Source: Chloroflexota bacterium
GTDB lineage: Bacteria > Chloroflexota > Dehalococcoidia > Bin125
Reading direction: 5' to 3'
Length of the DNA: 64,000 bases
NCBI GenBank assembly: GCA_028873865.1
Contig: JAPPNI010000034.1
Location: 62,001 to 126,000, forward strand
Shown here: one piece after another, positions 34,039 to 42,814 of the stretch
Layout: each line of letters starts with the position of its first letter
Position numbering within the stretch: the first letter of the stretch is position 1
Position numbers and translations under genes: made by a program
Notes under the pieces: generated by a model
What the model saw: the letters and a program-made list of their open reading frames with translations, nothing else
What the model was told of the DNA's origin: nothing
Database searches by the model: none

Positions 34039-34718
34039 TGGCTGCTTCCGGACGTGCCGCCTGGACGCCGCAAGGCGACGAACCCGGCAACCTCTGGTTG
34101 GCGCGCGCCCTGTGGGACTCCGGCGGAATCATGTTCGGCGACTTCGACCTCGGCGCGACCCTGGGCTCTCCCGTCTATCTCAACGTGCGTCGCCTGATCG
34201 CCCATCCCTGGGCGCTGCGCCGGATCGGTGAACTGCTCAGCGACGAAACCCGCATGTTGGGCGGCATGCTGCGCCCGACAATCGCGCCCTTCGAGCTGAT
34301 CGCCGGGGTGCCGATGGGCGGCCTGCACGCAGCGACCGCCTTCTCGCTCTCCAGCAATGTGCCGATGATCTATGTCCACCCACCCAGCCAGAGCCGTCAC
34401 GTCGCCGAGGAGATCGAGGGCGCCTACTACCCCGGCCAGACCGTCATCCTCGTCGACGACCTGATGACCCGCGGAGGCTCGCTCTCAGAAACCGCCGACC
34501 TGCTGCGCTCGGCCGGCCTGATGGTCCACGACGCCTTCGTCCTGATCGATCGCGGAGCCGGCGGCGTCGAACGGCTGCGCCGCGAAGGCATCAACGTACA
34601 CTCCTTGGTCACCCTCGAGGGCCTGCTCAACTATCTCCTCTCGCGGGATCTGATCACCCAGGCGATCTACGCCAAGTGCCTGACCTGGCTCGAAGGCGTG
34701 CGGGGGTTCGACCGGTGA
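34038..34718 (+). CDS. orotate phosphoribosyltransferase-like protein
   Basis: 226 residues. The PRPP-binding motif is TVILVDDLMTRGGSLSE, which is the 13-residue PRTase signature (VVDDVITTGGS type), preceded by LIAGVPMGGLHAATAFS and MIYVHPPSQSRH that match the hood and flexible-loop regions of PyrE. The C-terminal helix (LLNYLLSRDLITQAIYAKCLTWL) is also PyrE-like. It could make orotidylate in pyrimidine synthesis or be a related PRTase. No other pyrimidine gene is adjacent. Confidence 0.75.
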   Translation: MAASGRAAWTPQGDEPGNLWLARALWDSGGIMFGDFDLGATLGSPVYLNVRRLIAHPWALRRIGELLSDETRMLGGMLRPTIAPFELIAGVPMGGLHAATAFSLSSNVPMIYVHPPSQSRHVAEEIEGAYYPGQTVILVDDLMTRGGSLSETADLLRSAGLMVHDAFVLIDRGAGGVERLRREGINVHSLVTLEGLLNYLLSRDLITQAIYAKCLTWLEGVRGFDR

Positions 34719-35458
34719 GGCTGCTGCAAACCCTGGTCGCGTTTGTCACCGGCGCGGTCGCCGCGATTATGTGGCTGGAACGCCAGACGTCGCCGGATCG
34801 AGCCCGCCCCACTCCGCCGCCGACGCCCGCACCTCCGCCGGAGCCGGAGCGCGTCGTCGAGGAGGTGCTCGTCCCCGACCCCGAGCAGGCCTCCCGGATC
34901 GAGCAGCTCGAGGCCGAACTGGCCAAGCAACGCGCGATTCGCACGCCCGAACCGGGCGACCCTCACCCCGGCGTCGACGCGATCCGAGCTGCCCGGATCC
35001 GGGCGCTGGAGCTGGAACGACAGCTCGCCCGCGAAGGCGATGGATCGGCTCAACGATGGTTCCAGCTCGATCCACCGTCGACAGAAGAGCTGGTCGACGC
35101 AGCCGCGCAACATCTACCGAAGGTCGCGCTCTGGGTCAGCCCCGACTCGCTGGACTGCGCCGATCTCTGGCAGGCCCTGGGCGCGATGCAGGAGTTCGCG
35201 GAAGCCTGCGGCGGCGCCTGGTTCGAGTTCGACGGAGACTTCGCCCGCTGGTGCGCCGAAAGCGGCCATCCCCACGCGCTCGACCCGGATCTGCCCGGCA
35301 GCGACGAGGAGCGCCCCTCCTTTGCGGTGGCGCAAAAGGTCAATCGCTCGGGCCGGCAGCTCGTGCCCACCTACGTCCGAGTCGGCGAGCGACGCTGCTA
35401 CTACATCGACGACGTCGCCGGAGAAACGGGCCGGATGCACGTAGTGGGAGTCGGCTAG
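34715..35458 (+). CDS. hypothetical membrane-anchored protein
   Basis: 247 residues from a GTG that overlaps the previous stop by 4 bases. An N-terminal helix (LLQTLVAFVTGAVAAIMWLE) is followed by a Pro/Glu-rich linker and a coiled-coil stretch (RIEQLEAELAKQRA, RIRALELERQLA). A C-terminal globular domain follows, containing ALWVSPDSLDCADLWQALGAM and RCYYIDDVAGETGRMHVVGVG. I do not recognise the domain. A longer frame begins upstream but would remove the membrane helix from the N-terminus. Confidence 0.6.
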   Translation: MRLLQTLVAFVTGAVAAIMWLERQTSPDRARPTPPPTPAPPPEPERVVEEVLVPDPEQASRIEQLEAELAKQRAIRTPEPGDPHPGVDAIRAARIRALELERQLAREGDGSAQRWFQLDPPSTEELVDAAAQHLPKVALWVSPDSLDCADLWQALGAMQEFAEACGGAWFEFDGDFARWCAESGHPHALDPDLPGSDEERPSFAVAQKVNRSGRQLVPTYVRVGERRCYYIDDVAGETGRMHVVGVG

Positions 35459-35739
35459 CGGCGGCCGTTGAAGAAGTCACAGCCGGGCGTGTCTGACTCG
35501 GGGCTGAGGATCCCGCTCGCGGGATGACCGCAAGTTCCCTTGCCGCCCATGACATCGGCGCGCGGCGGCAACCATTCCAGACAGTTGCCGCACAGTTTGG
35601 GCAACGATGGCGCCGGTTGATCATCGAGGACCACCAGCTCGCGACGCTCGCGGCGGGCTTCGCGGGAGCTATGATAGCGGCCAGCCTGCTTCCTGGGCCG
35701 CTGACTCGGACGGCGACCCTTACGGTTGCGGCGCGGCAC
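35455..35739 (-). CDS. small basic zinc-ribbon-like hypothetical protein
   Basis: 94 residues. A very basic N-terminal third (PRRNRKGRRPSQRPRKQAGR) is followed by a Cys cluster: CGNC near residue 50, then GKGTCGHPASG and DTPGCDFFNG. Four Cys and a His fit a zinc-binding fold. It lies one base from the end of the next zinc-ribbon gene, so the two are one operon, and its stop overlaps the convergent membrane-protein gene by four bases. Confidence 0.5.
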   Translation of the reverse strand: MPRRNRKGRRPSQRPRKQAGRYHSSREARRERRELVVLDDQPAPSLPKLCGNCLEWLPPRADVMGGKGTCGHPASGILSPESDTPGCDFFNGRR

Positions 35740-35740
35740 G

Positions 35741-36268
35741 TCAGCGTCGCTCCAGCGCGTAGCGATCGGCGGTCAGCAACATCGACAGAGCCGACAGCCA
35801 GCGATCGCGCACGACGGTGTAGTCGCGTCCCGTCCGTCGATTCGGATTGCGCGGCACGCGATGCCCGTAGGGGCGCCTGAGTGCATAGTGCGAACCGACC
35901 CACTCGGTGCGCAGGGTGCGGTCGGCCTGAGGCGCCCAGCGGACCCGCAGGCGGGTCCGGCGGGAACGCTTGCGGTTCGGCGGGATCCACTTGATCACCA
36001 GGTCGCGTCCGCGCGAGGGCTTCACAGCCTCCACTGAAGACGCAGGGATATGCAGCAGGGGACGCCCGTCCTCGCGCAGGAAGGTCGCGCCGTCGAGATC
36101 GAGGATCAGATCGCCCTGATGGTCCGTGAACGGGACCGGTCCGACGAGCGTGGCGGCATCGCGGCTGGGCAGCGCGATCGGGCGCAACTCGGCGACATCC
36201 GCACCGCAGCGGTGACAGGCGGCGCGGCCGTCGAAGGTCTCCCGGTGGCAGGCGGGGCAGATCTTCAT
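35741..36268 (-). CDS. zinc-ribbon plus beta-barrel hypothetical protein
   Basis: 175 residues. The first 25 residues are a zinc ribbon (KICPACHRETFDGRAACHRCGADV, Cys-x2-Cys x(13) Cys-x2-Cys), followed by a beta-rich region (about 45-110: DGATFLREDGRPLLHIPAS, then LVIKWIPPNRKRSRRTRLRV) that may be a PH-like barrel, and a basic C-terminus. GGAG lies 6 bases before the start. No function can be assigned. Confidence 0.55.
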   Translation of the reverse strand: MKICPACHRETFDGRAACHRCGADVAELRPIALPSRDAATLVGPVPFTDHQGDLILDLDGATFLREDGRPLLHIPASSVEAVKPSRGRDLVIKWIPPNRKRSRRTRLRVRWAPQADRTLRTEWVGSHYALRRPYGHRVPRNPNRRTGRDYTVVRDRWLSALSMLLTADRYALERR

Positions 36269-36329
36269 CGTCGCTCCGACCTCGCCCTCCCGGGAAGGTG
36301 CGTGAACGGCCGGAAGGAGCTCTTCGCTG

Positions 36330-37466
36330 CTAGACCCCGACGGGGGAGCCGAAGCGTTCGATCAGCTCTTCGGCCTGGTTGACCATCGTCTCCACGACCT
36401 CGGTCGCGGGACGGATCGCCTTGATCAGGCCGGCGCCGTTACCGGCCGGGCCGCCAATCAGCTCCTCGATGTGCGCTTCGCGGGCGCCGCGGAGGGCTTC
36501 GCCGACCAGCAGACCCTGAAGCGGCATCGGCAGCGTGGGCGGCGCCTCGGGGCGCTCCCAGGCCTCGGTCCAGGCGTTGTACATGTGGCGCATCGTCTTG
36601 CCCGAGTACATCCGCCCGATCCGGGTGTCTTCGTCGACGGCGGCGACCAACTTGTCCCACTGGACCTTGCGCGTCCATTCGTCAGTCTCGCCCCGCTCCT
36701 CGGAATCCTGGTAAGCCTCCCAGGTGCCGAGGAATGCGGTGCCGCACCAGATCGCTTCAGCGCCGAGGGCGAGCGCGGCGAGCAAGCCGCGACCGTCCAT
36801 GATCCCGCCGGCGGCGATCGTCTTGGTCGGGGCGATCGCGTCGGCGACCTGCGGCACGAGCGCCAGGGTGCCGATCCGGCCGGTGTGGCCTCCGGCTTCC
36901 GTGCCCTGGGCGACGACGGCGTCGACCTTCGCGGCCGCAACGCGACGCGCGTTGCGGGTGTTCCCGACCAGACCGATCACTTTCATGCCCTGGGCGTGGG
37001 CGTCGTCCACCATCCAACCCGGGTTGCCCAGGCCGGAGGCGAAGACCGGCACGTTCTCATCCAGGATGACCTCGACCTGCTTACGGAAGTACTCTTGCGT
37101 CAGCGGAGGCCGGTCGATCTGCTGGGACGGCTCGGGAATCTCGAACTCCTGCTTGAGCTGGTCGACGAAGTGGTGGTGTTCCGTCGAGATCTCAAGCTCA
37201 AGATCCTCGCGGTTGCCCGAGTCGGCGATCGAAGAGGGCAGGAGCAGATCGACGCCGAAGGGCTTGTCGGTCAGCGAGCGGACCTTGGCAATCATGCCGT
37301 GCAGCTCGTCGGGCGTGTAGCCGGTCGCGCCCACGACGCCGAGCCCACCCGCCTCGGAGACGGCGGCGGCCAGCGTTGGTCCGGCGGCGCCGCCCATTCC
37401 GGCCAGCATCACCGGATACTCGATGCCGAGCATGTCGCAGAGTTCAGTCTTGAGTGGGGAAGCCAT
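36330..37466 (-). CDS. nitronate monooxygenase family (2-nitropropane dioxygenase-like) protein
   Basis: 378 residues, an FMN-binding TIM barrel. Conserved segments are EYPVMLAGMGGAAGPTLAAAV, the FMN-phosphate and catalytic region VVAQGTEAGGHTGR with its His, then PTKTIAAGGIMDGRGLLAALALGAEAIWCGTAFL. It would oxidise alkyl nitronates, although related enzymes act on other substrates. AAAGG precedes the start. An ATGGTACCAG sequence at 37511 reads as the extended -10 TGGTACCAT on the minus strand. Confidence 0.8.
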   Translation of the reverse strand: MASPLKTELCDMLGIEYPVMLAGMGGAAGPTLAAAVSEAGGLGVVGATGYTPDELHGMIAKVRSLTDKPFGVDLLLPSSIADSGNREDLELEISTEHHHFVDQLKQEFEIPEPSQQIDRPPLTQEYFRKQVEVILDENVPVFASGLGNPGWMVDDAHAQGMKVIGLVGNTRNARRVAAAKVDAVVAQGTEAGGHTGRIGTLALVPQVADAIAPTKTIAAGGIMDGRGLLAALALGAEAIWCGTAFLGTWEAYQDSEERGETDEWTRKVQWDKLVAAVDEDTRIGRMYSGKTMRHMYNAWTEAWERPEAPPTLPMPLQGLLVGEALRGAREAHIEELIGGPAGNGAGLIKAIRPATEVVETMVNQAEELIERFGSPVGV

Positions 37467-37790
37467 ACGTGGCCTTTCACGGGAGCATGGGTGTTTGCAG
37501 GATTGGCCGTATGGTACCAGCGCCTCCGAACGCGATGATCGGCGATCCTCCCGTGAATGCAGAGAGGCCCGCGCGACAGCCAGGGGGTGGTTCAGGATCG
37601 AGCGGCAAACGGCCTACGCGCTCGGCGTGCTGGCGGTGCGTTTGTTCTCGGTCGTCGTCGTGATTGTCCGGACGACCTCAAAGTTACTTTGGCAACGGTG
37701 GATATCGCGTGCCAATGCTGGACAAGCCGACTAATGATGACTAGTCTGATGACTAGTTAGATTGAATCGCAACAGTCATCGAGGTGCATC
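37467..37790. other. gene-less divergent intergenic region
   Basis: 324 bases between the nitronate monooxygenase start and the antitoxin start. It holds the promoters for both directions (a TGGTACCAT-type -10 toward the left) and the direct-repeat operator upstream of the toxin-antitoxin genes. No further gene is supported; short frames inside it lack ribosome-binding sites and family similarity. Confidence 0.5.
37735..37757 (+). promoter_or_regulatory. direct-repeat operator upstream of the toxin-antitoxin genes
   Basis: TGATGACTAGT occurs at 37735-37745 and again at 37747-37757, 12 bases apart, each containing the palindrome ACTAGT. It lies 34 bases before the antitoxin start, the usual place where Phd-type antitoxins bind paired sites to repress their own operon. 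Confidence 0.6.
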
Positions 37791-38084
37791 TTGGCAAACA
37801 GCTATGAGGGCCGCGAGCAGGAACAGACAGGCACCTGGCAGGTGCAGGAGGCGAAGGCTCGCTTTAGTGAGTTGCTGGACACCAGTCTGCGGGACGGGCC
37901 GCAGGTTGTGACCCGGCGTGGCGTGGAGACGGCGGTGATCGTGCCGTACGCCGAGTGGCAGCGGATCAAGAAGCCGAGGTATCGCGATGTCAAGGAGTGG
38001 CTGCTGGCGCCCGAGGCTCGCACCGAGGAACTCATCCCGGAGCGACTCGATTGGAAGCTGGGTTCGCCACCGAGCTTCGAGTAG
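37791..38084 (+). CDS. Phd/YefM-family antitoxin
   Basis: 97 residues. Typical Phd/YefM features are WQVQEAKARFSELLDTSL near the N-terminus and GPQVVTRRGVETAVIVPYAEWQRI, which form the DNA-binding beta-alpha fold; the C-terminal 30 residues would bind the toxin. The start is a TTG with GAGGTG a short 4 bases upstream; no better start exists in frame before the conserved region. It is followed 6 bases later by a PIN-domain toxin. Confidence 0.85.
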   Translation: MANSYEGREQEQTGTWQVQEAKARFSELLDTSLRDGPQVVTRRGVETAVIVPYAEWQRIKKPRYRDVKEWLLAPEARTEELIPERLDWKLGSPPSFE

Positions 38085-38090
38085 CCCGCC

Positions 38091-38504
38091 ATGTATCTGC
38101 TGGACACGAATGTCATTTCCGAGCTGCGGCGTCCGCGATCCAACCGAGCGGTCCTCGATTGGCTGGATGGCGTCGCAGCGGAGGATCTGCACTTCAGCGC
38201 GATGACGATCGCGGAGATTCAACGCGGCATCGAGAACTGCCGGACGGCGGACCCAGACAAGGCGCTGGAATTGACTGATTGGTTGGAGAGCCGGTTGCTC
38301 ACAGGGTTCGAGATCCTGCCCTTCGATGCTCGTGCGGCTCGTGCGTGGGGACGCATGATGCACAACCAATCGGGCAAGCTGGCTCAGGACGCCGTCATTG
38401 CGGCTACGGCGAGCATGCACTCCCTGACCGTGGTCACCCGAAACGTCAAGGACTTCAGGCGCCTGGGGGTGATCTGTCTCAACCCGTTCGAGTACGGTCG
38501 CTAG
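38091..38504 (+). CDS. PIN-domain (VapC/FitB-like) toxin
   Basis: 137 residues. The four acidic PIN residues are all present: Asp5 in YLLDTNVIS, Glu42 in TIAEIQRGI, Asp100 in QDAVIAATA, and Asp121 in NVKDFRRLG. It would be a metal-dependent ribonuclease held in check by the antitoxin encoded just upstream. The pair forms a complete type II module, though the Phd-with-PIN combination differs from the classical VapB partner. Confidence 0.9.
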   Translation: MYLLDTNVISELRRPRSNRAVLDWLDGVAAEDLHFSAMTIAEIQRGIENCRTADPDKALELTDWLESRLLTGFEILPFDARAARAWGRMMHNQSGKLAQDAVIAATASMHSLTVVTRNVKDFRRLGVICLNPFEYGR

Positions 38505-38517
38505 GAGTTCCGTAGAC

Positions 38518-39741
38518 TCACGTCCCTGCCGGACCGACGATCGTGATCTCCTCGCCCAGGGCGGCCAGCCCGAGCGAGTGCTGCAGTTCGTCCGTCTTCC
38601 AGGCCATGACGATGCCTCCGGTCAGGTCCCGGTAGAGCCGCTCCAGCGGCTGGCCCTTGACGTAGGCGTGAGCGCCGGTCGTCTTGATCCCGATCTGCGC
38701 GACCTCCTCGGCCATCCGCCGCAGATGATGCGTCGTTCTGACCTGCATGCGAATGAACGACTGGCGATCGCTGTACGCGCGGTCGACCTCGCTCACGGCG
38801 TGGTAGAGCATGGTCCGCCCGGAGGCCAGCCAGCTGTCCATCTCACCGAGCGCCATCTGCGCCCAGGCCTGTTGCGAGCGCAGCTCGTTTGTCCCTCCGA
38901 GCGGGCTGTTGGCCGAGGCCAGATAGCCGCGACGTTGACGTAGGTACTCAACGGTCTCATCGAACATCGCCTGCGCGTTGCCCAGCCAGATGGCGCAAAT
39001 GCCCAGTCCCGGCAGCGCCCGTCGTTGCCACTGGAGTTGGGGAATCATCTGCTCACCCATGCGAAGCAGCGAGAGCGGGACGACGAAGCAGTCAGCCCGG
39101 GGAATGCGGAGCTCGTCGATCACCACGTCGTGTGACGCGGTGGAGCGCAGACCCATGCCGTCCCAGTTGGCTCGATTCGTGATCGCATCCTGTTTGAAAT
39201 CGGGCAGGGCGATCACCAGGTCGGGTTCCGTCGGCCGTTCGATCAACGCGCCAACCATCGCGAACTGCGCCGCATCGGCGCCCGAGGCGAAGCCGGCTCG
39301 CCCGGAAATGATCAGATCGGTGCCGTCCTCGGTCGCGGAAAAGCCGGTCGAGGTGTTGTCGAGTTCCCGTGATGGAATGCTCCCGGGAGCGCAACACCAC
39401 GAGCCCTCGGCACAAGCCTTGAGCACCTCGTCCCGGTGCGGATAAGGCGGCAGTGCGCCGGCGATCCCGGTGACCAGGATGTGCATGTTCAGCGCGACCG
39501 CAGTCGACGCGTCGCCATAGGCGATCTCTTCGATCAGTCGGATGTAGGTCTCGCCGTCCGCCTCCAGACCGCCAAGCGCCTCAGAGATCAGCAGCCCGGA
39601 AACTCCCAGCTCGGCCAATTCATTGAAGTTGTCGATCGGCAGTTCACCGTCACGGTCGGCGGCGGTGGCGCGCTCCCGAAACGGTCCGCGGGCGAGCTCG
39701 CGCACCTGCTCGATCAACTGTCGTGAGGCGTCGGCGTCCAT
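38518..39741 (-). CDS. acyl-CoA dehydrogenase family protein
   Basis: 407 residues from the ATG at 39741, which has GGGAG 5 bases upstream; the longer open frame beyond it is not supported. The N-terminal helical part (LAELGVSGLLISEALGGLEAD), the central beta region (LIISGRAGFASGADAAQFAMVGALI) and the C-terminal helices (TTGAHAYVKGQPLERLYRDLTGG) follow the family. The usual Glu base motif near the C-terminus is not clear, as in some flavin monooxygenases and nitroalkane-oxidase relatives of this fold. It diverges from a phosphotriesterase gene. Confidence 0.75.
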   Translation of the reverse strand: MDADASRQLIEQVRELARGPFRERATAADRDGELPIDNFNELAELGVSGLLISEALGGLEADGETYIRLIEEIAYGDASTAVALNMHILVTGIAGALPPYPHRDEVLKACAEGSWCCAPGSIPSRELDNTSTGFSATEDGTDLIISGRAGFASGADAAQFAMVGALIERPTEPDLVIALPDFKQDAITNRANWDGMGLRSTASHDVVIDELRIPRADCFVVPLSLLRMGEQMIPQLQWQRRALPGLGICAIWLGNAQAMFDETVEYLRQRRGYLASANSPLGGTNELRSQQAWAQMALGEMDSWLASGRTMLYHAVSEVDRAYSDRQSFIRMQVRTTHHLRRMAEEVAQIGIKTTGAHAYVKGQPLERLYRDLTGGIVMAWKTDELQHSLGLAALGEEITIVGPAGT

Positions 39742-39850
39742 GGCAACTCCCGTTGTCGAAGTGAATGAGAACGTAGTCAGCGTATCGGCCGGCTCCGTTC
39801 GAGCGTTAGCATTCCGGCAGGAATGGATTCCTCTGGGAAGGACGCCGCCG

Positions 39851-40804
39851 ATGCCGTCGATCAACACATTGCACGGAGAAGTGGACACGTCGGAGCTGGG
39901 TCGAACGCTGATCCACGAGCACATCGGGATTCGCTCGCCGGGCATTTCCGAGAACTGGCCGGAGTTGTGGGACGAAGCAGGCTGCGTGGCCTCGGCCGAT
40001 GAGAAGCTGAACGCGCTCCAGCAACGCGGCGTCAGCACGGTGGTCGACCTCTCAACCGCTGATCTCGGACGAGACATGGGGTTCCTGCAGAAGGTCTCCC
40101 AGGTCACGTCGATCAACGTTGTGCTCTGCACCGGCATCTACTGGCTGCGCTCGATGTACTGGCGCGGACGGCCGGCCGAGCTGATGACCGAGGTGTTCGT
40201 CCGAGACATCACCGAGGGAATCGCGGGAACCGGCGTCAAGGCGAACATCATCAAGCTGGCTTCCGACGAACAAGGCGGCGGCGTCGACCGCTACAACGAG
40301 AAATGCCTGCGCGCCGGCGCACGAGCGCATCGGGCCACCGGCGTGCCGATCGCGACCCACAATGGCCCTCCTGAGCTGGGAGCGAAACAGCAGGACATCT
40401 TCGAAGACGAGGGCTGTGACCTCTCGCGCATAGTGATCGGCCACGTTGGCGACACGGCCGACACCGACTACCTCAAGTCGCTGATGGATCGCGGCTCCTA
40501 CGTCGGCCTGGACCGCTTTGGCCTCGACCAGATCCTGCCCTTCGACGATCGTGTGAACACGGTCGTCAAGCTGGCTGCCGACGGTTACACCGAGCGGATG
40601 CTGCTCGCTCACGATGCGTCGTGCTGCCTGGACTGGATCCCCGATATCGATGCAATGCGCCAGGCTCAGCCAAACTGGCACTTCAACCACATCTCCGACG
40701 ATGTCGTCCCCGCCCTGCTCGAGCGCGGCATGACCCAGTCGCAGGTCGACCAGATGCTGATCGGGAATCCGCGCGACCTGTTCGAGAAGCAGGGCGCGTA
40801 CTAG
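39851..40804 (+). CDS. phosphotriesterase-family metal-dependent hydrolase
   Basis: 317 residues with the complete binuclear metal site of the family: His22 and His24 in LIHEHIGI, the carbamylated Lys135 in NIIKLASDEQ, His170 in IATHNGPPE, His198 in IVIGHVGDTAD, and Asp255 in LLAHDASCC. Members hydrolyse lactones, phosphotriesters or other esters; a lactonase-like role is plausible here. GGAAGGA precedes the ATG at 39851; the long upstream open frame is a shadow. A GTG gene starts on the base after its stop. Confidence 0.85.
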   Translation: MPSINTLHGEVDTSELGRTLIHEHIGIRSPGISENWPELWDEAGCVASADEKLNALQQRGVSTVVDLSTADLGRDMGFLQKVSQVTSINVVLCTGIYWLRSMYWRGRPAELMTEVFVRDITEGIAGTGVKANIIKLASDEQGGGVDRYNEKCLRAGARAHRATGVPIATHNGPPELGAKQQDIFEDEGCDLSRIVIGHVGDTADTDYLKSLMDRGSYVGLDRFGLDQILPFDDRVNTVVKLAADGYTERMLLAHDASCCLDWIPDIDAMRQAQPNWHFNHISDDVVPALLERGMTQSQVDQMLIGNPRDLFEKQGAY

Positions 40805-42460
40805 GTGGCCCAATCAGCGGCCACTTCGGCCGTCGAACCGGCCGATTTGCTCTCGGCGGCGCGTGCCGGGTTTGCCGGAGCGCCGTTCGAAGACTCCACC
40901 GGCGACATCGCGGCGCGCGCGAGGCTCTGGCGCGCCGGACTCGTGGTCGCCGAAGCCGAGGCGTCGGCCTCGACCGGTCTGGCTGCCGCTCAGGCCGCCG
41001 GCGCCGCTCTACAGGCCGCGCTGGGTGAGCAGAGCGATCAGTCCGGCGATGCGCTCGGTATTGAGGTCGAGGCGGAACGGGCGTCGCGCAAACCTGAAGG
41101 TCTGATCGGCCTGATCCAGACGCCGCTGCCGGGATCTCACGGGCTCATTCTTCGCGACGAAGACCGCGTGGCACGTGGATGGCCGTTCGACGCGTTGCGC
41201 ACCGACGGTCGCACGGCCGCCTGGGTCAAGCAGCTGAACCGGGAGGTCCGGCGTCCCGGCGCGCGGCTGGCTCCAAGCACCTCCGTTGAGGTCTTCAGGA
41301 CCATCGAAGCGCTCGGCCCGGTTGCGCCAACGGACGGGGAGCGGATCTCCGCTCGCTCAGGCGGCTTCCGCCTGGTCGAAATGGACGAATTGCTGCCCGA
41401 CCGATTGTCGGGCTCGGCGCTGCAGGCGGCCGCCTGGCTGTTGCGCCACCAGCAGCCGGACGGCTCGTTCGCGTACGAGTACGCGCCACCGGGCGACGGC
41501 AAGGAGGGCAGCTGGACGCCGTACGATCAGCTCGTGCGGCAGTGCGGCTGCGCCTGGGCGATCGCGATGGTGGCGCGGCTCACTCGCGACCGCAGGATCG
41601 GCGAGGCGGCCGCAACGGCAATCAGCGGCATCCTGGAACGCCATCTCCGACGCGATGGCCCGGGTCGACTGTTCTATCTGCAGGACATGTACGGCGAGGC
41701 CAAGCTGGGAGCCCCGCCGCTCCTGCTGCTCGCGATCACTGAGCTGGGTCCGTCATTGCGCATTCCGCGTGAGACCGTGGATCAGCTCACGGCCTCGCTG
41801 TTGGCCGTGCAGGCGCCCGATGGACACTTCGGCACCCGGGCGCGAGGCATGGAGCTGGAAGGCTCGGAGACTTACTACGCCGGCCAGATCGTGCTTGCGC
41901 TGGCCAGGCTCTTCGGCGTCCGCAAGCGGCCGCGTCTCCGCTCAGCGGTGCAACGGGCCCTGAAGCATTACCAGTCCTGCTGGCAAAACGAAGACGAACG
42001 CGACCTCTCATTTACGACCTGGATGATCCAGGCCTGCGACCAATGGCACGCCCTGGACGGCGACGAACTGTCTCGGAGCTACGCCTACGAAATGGCTGAC
42101 TGGGCGCTCGAGGAACAGCACGGCGAAGACAGTCCCAACCCGCTCTGGGTCGGCGCATTCCAGAACACCCCGGGAATCGGCACGGCGGCCTATAGCGAAG
42201 GCATCGCCAGCGCTTTGTCGATCGCCCAGCGGGCAGGCGATGAGGATCGCGCAGATCGGTATCGCACGGCGCTGCTGCTCAGTATGCGATTCCTCCTGTC
42301 GCTCTCGCTCGATGGCCCCGAACACGCCTTGGTCGGAGGGCCCGAACACGTTGGCGCCGTGCGCTCGGCGTTGCACCGATCCGGCCTGCGCTGCGACAAC
42401 GCCCAGCACTACCTGATGTCGATGCTCCGCGCTCGGGCGCTGTGTTGGGATAGCGAATAA
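40805..42460 (+). CDS. alpha-toroid (prenyltransferase/epimerase-like) protein
   Basis: 551 residues, start GTG directly after the phosphotriesterase stop. The C-terminal 370 residues show repeated alpha-helical units with Gln-x-x-Asp-Gly-x-Phe turns (HQQPDGSFAYEYAPP near residue 217, VQAPDGHFGTRA near 337), as in (alpha/alpha)6 barrels of terpene cyclases, prenyltransferases and glucuronyl epimerases. The N-terminal 180 residues are a separate Ala-rich domain. The Asp-rich catalytic motifs of squalene-hopene cyclases are not seen. It may act on the same substrate as the hydrolase. Confidence 0.5.
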   Translation: MAQSAATSAVEPADLLSAARAGFAGAPFEDSTGDIAARARLWRAGLVVAEAEASASTGLAAAQAAGAALQAALGEQSDQSGDALGIEVEAERASRKPEGLIGLIQTPLPGSHGLILRDEDRVARGWPFDALRTDGRTAAWVKQLNREVRRPGARLAPSTSVEVFRTIEALGPVAPTDGERISARSGGFRLVEMDELLPDRLSGSALQAAAWLLRHQQPDGSFAYEYAPPGDGKEGSWTPYDQLVRQCGCAWAIAMVARLTRDRRIGEAAATAISGILERHLRRDGPGRLFYLQDMYGEAKLGAPPLLLLAITELGPSLRIPRETVDQLTASLLAVQAPDGHFGTRARGMELEGSETYYAGQIVLALARLFGVRKRPRLRSAVQRALKHYQSCWQNEDERDLSFTTWMIQACDQWHALDGDELSRSYAYEMADWALEEQHGEDSPNPLWVGAFQNTPGIGTAAYSEGIASALSIAQRAGDEDRADRYRTALLLSMRFLLSLSLDGPEHALVGGPEHVGAVRSALHRSGLRCDNAQHYLMSMLRARALCWDSE

Positions 42461-42523
42461 CCTCAGTTCTCCAAAGAGAACGGCCGTACTGGTACCATGT
42501 GAGTGCAGTTCAGGGAGTCTGCG

Positions 42524-42814
42524 TTGGCGATTCGCATCGACCGTCCGCGATTTCGAGACATCTTCGCCCGGATGGGGATCCCTCAGGCTCCGGCGGATGA
42601 CTTCGTCGACGCGGTTGAGGACACGGTCAATGAGGGGCGGGACGAACTTGCGACGAAGGATGACTTGCGTGCTCTTGCAGCCCAGCTCATGCAGGACGCT
42701 GCCGAGCGAGAAGCGCGGATTCTGCAGAATCAGTTGGTTATGGTCGGCGTGATCCTTGGAGCCATGGCGATCGCGACCGGCATCATCATCGCGGTCGTCA
42801 CACTCTCTGCCTAA
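42524..42814 (+). CDS. small coiled-coil membrane protein
   Basis: 96 residues from a TTG that has CAGGGAG 6 bases upstream; a GTG at 42503 is in frame but without a ribosome-binding site. The middle is a heptad-like helix (VEDTVNEGRDELATKDDLRALAAQLMQDAAEREARIL), followed by a transmembrane helix (VGVILGAMAIATGIIIAVVTL) at the very end. This layout resembles DUF1640/CCDC90-like proteins. A TACCAT -10-like hexamer lies 32 bases upstream. Confidence 0.6.
   Translation: MAIRIDRPRFRDIFARMGIPQAPADDFVDAVEDTVNEGRDELATKDDLRALAAQLMQDAAEREARILQNQLVMVGVILGAMAIATGIIIAVVTLSA

Noticed and set aside
33012-34400. 462-codon open frame on the minus strand
   Set aside because: It is the antisense shadow of the 2-hydroxyacid dehydrogenase and PRTase-like genes, which have clear motifs on the plus strand; the translation shows no recognisable family and is Ser/Arg/Ala-rich in the usual way for shadows in high-GC DNA.
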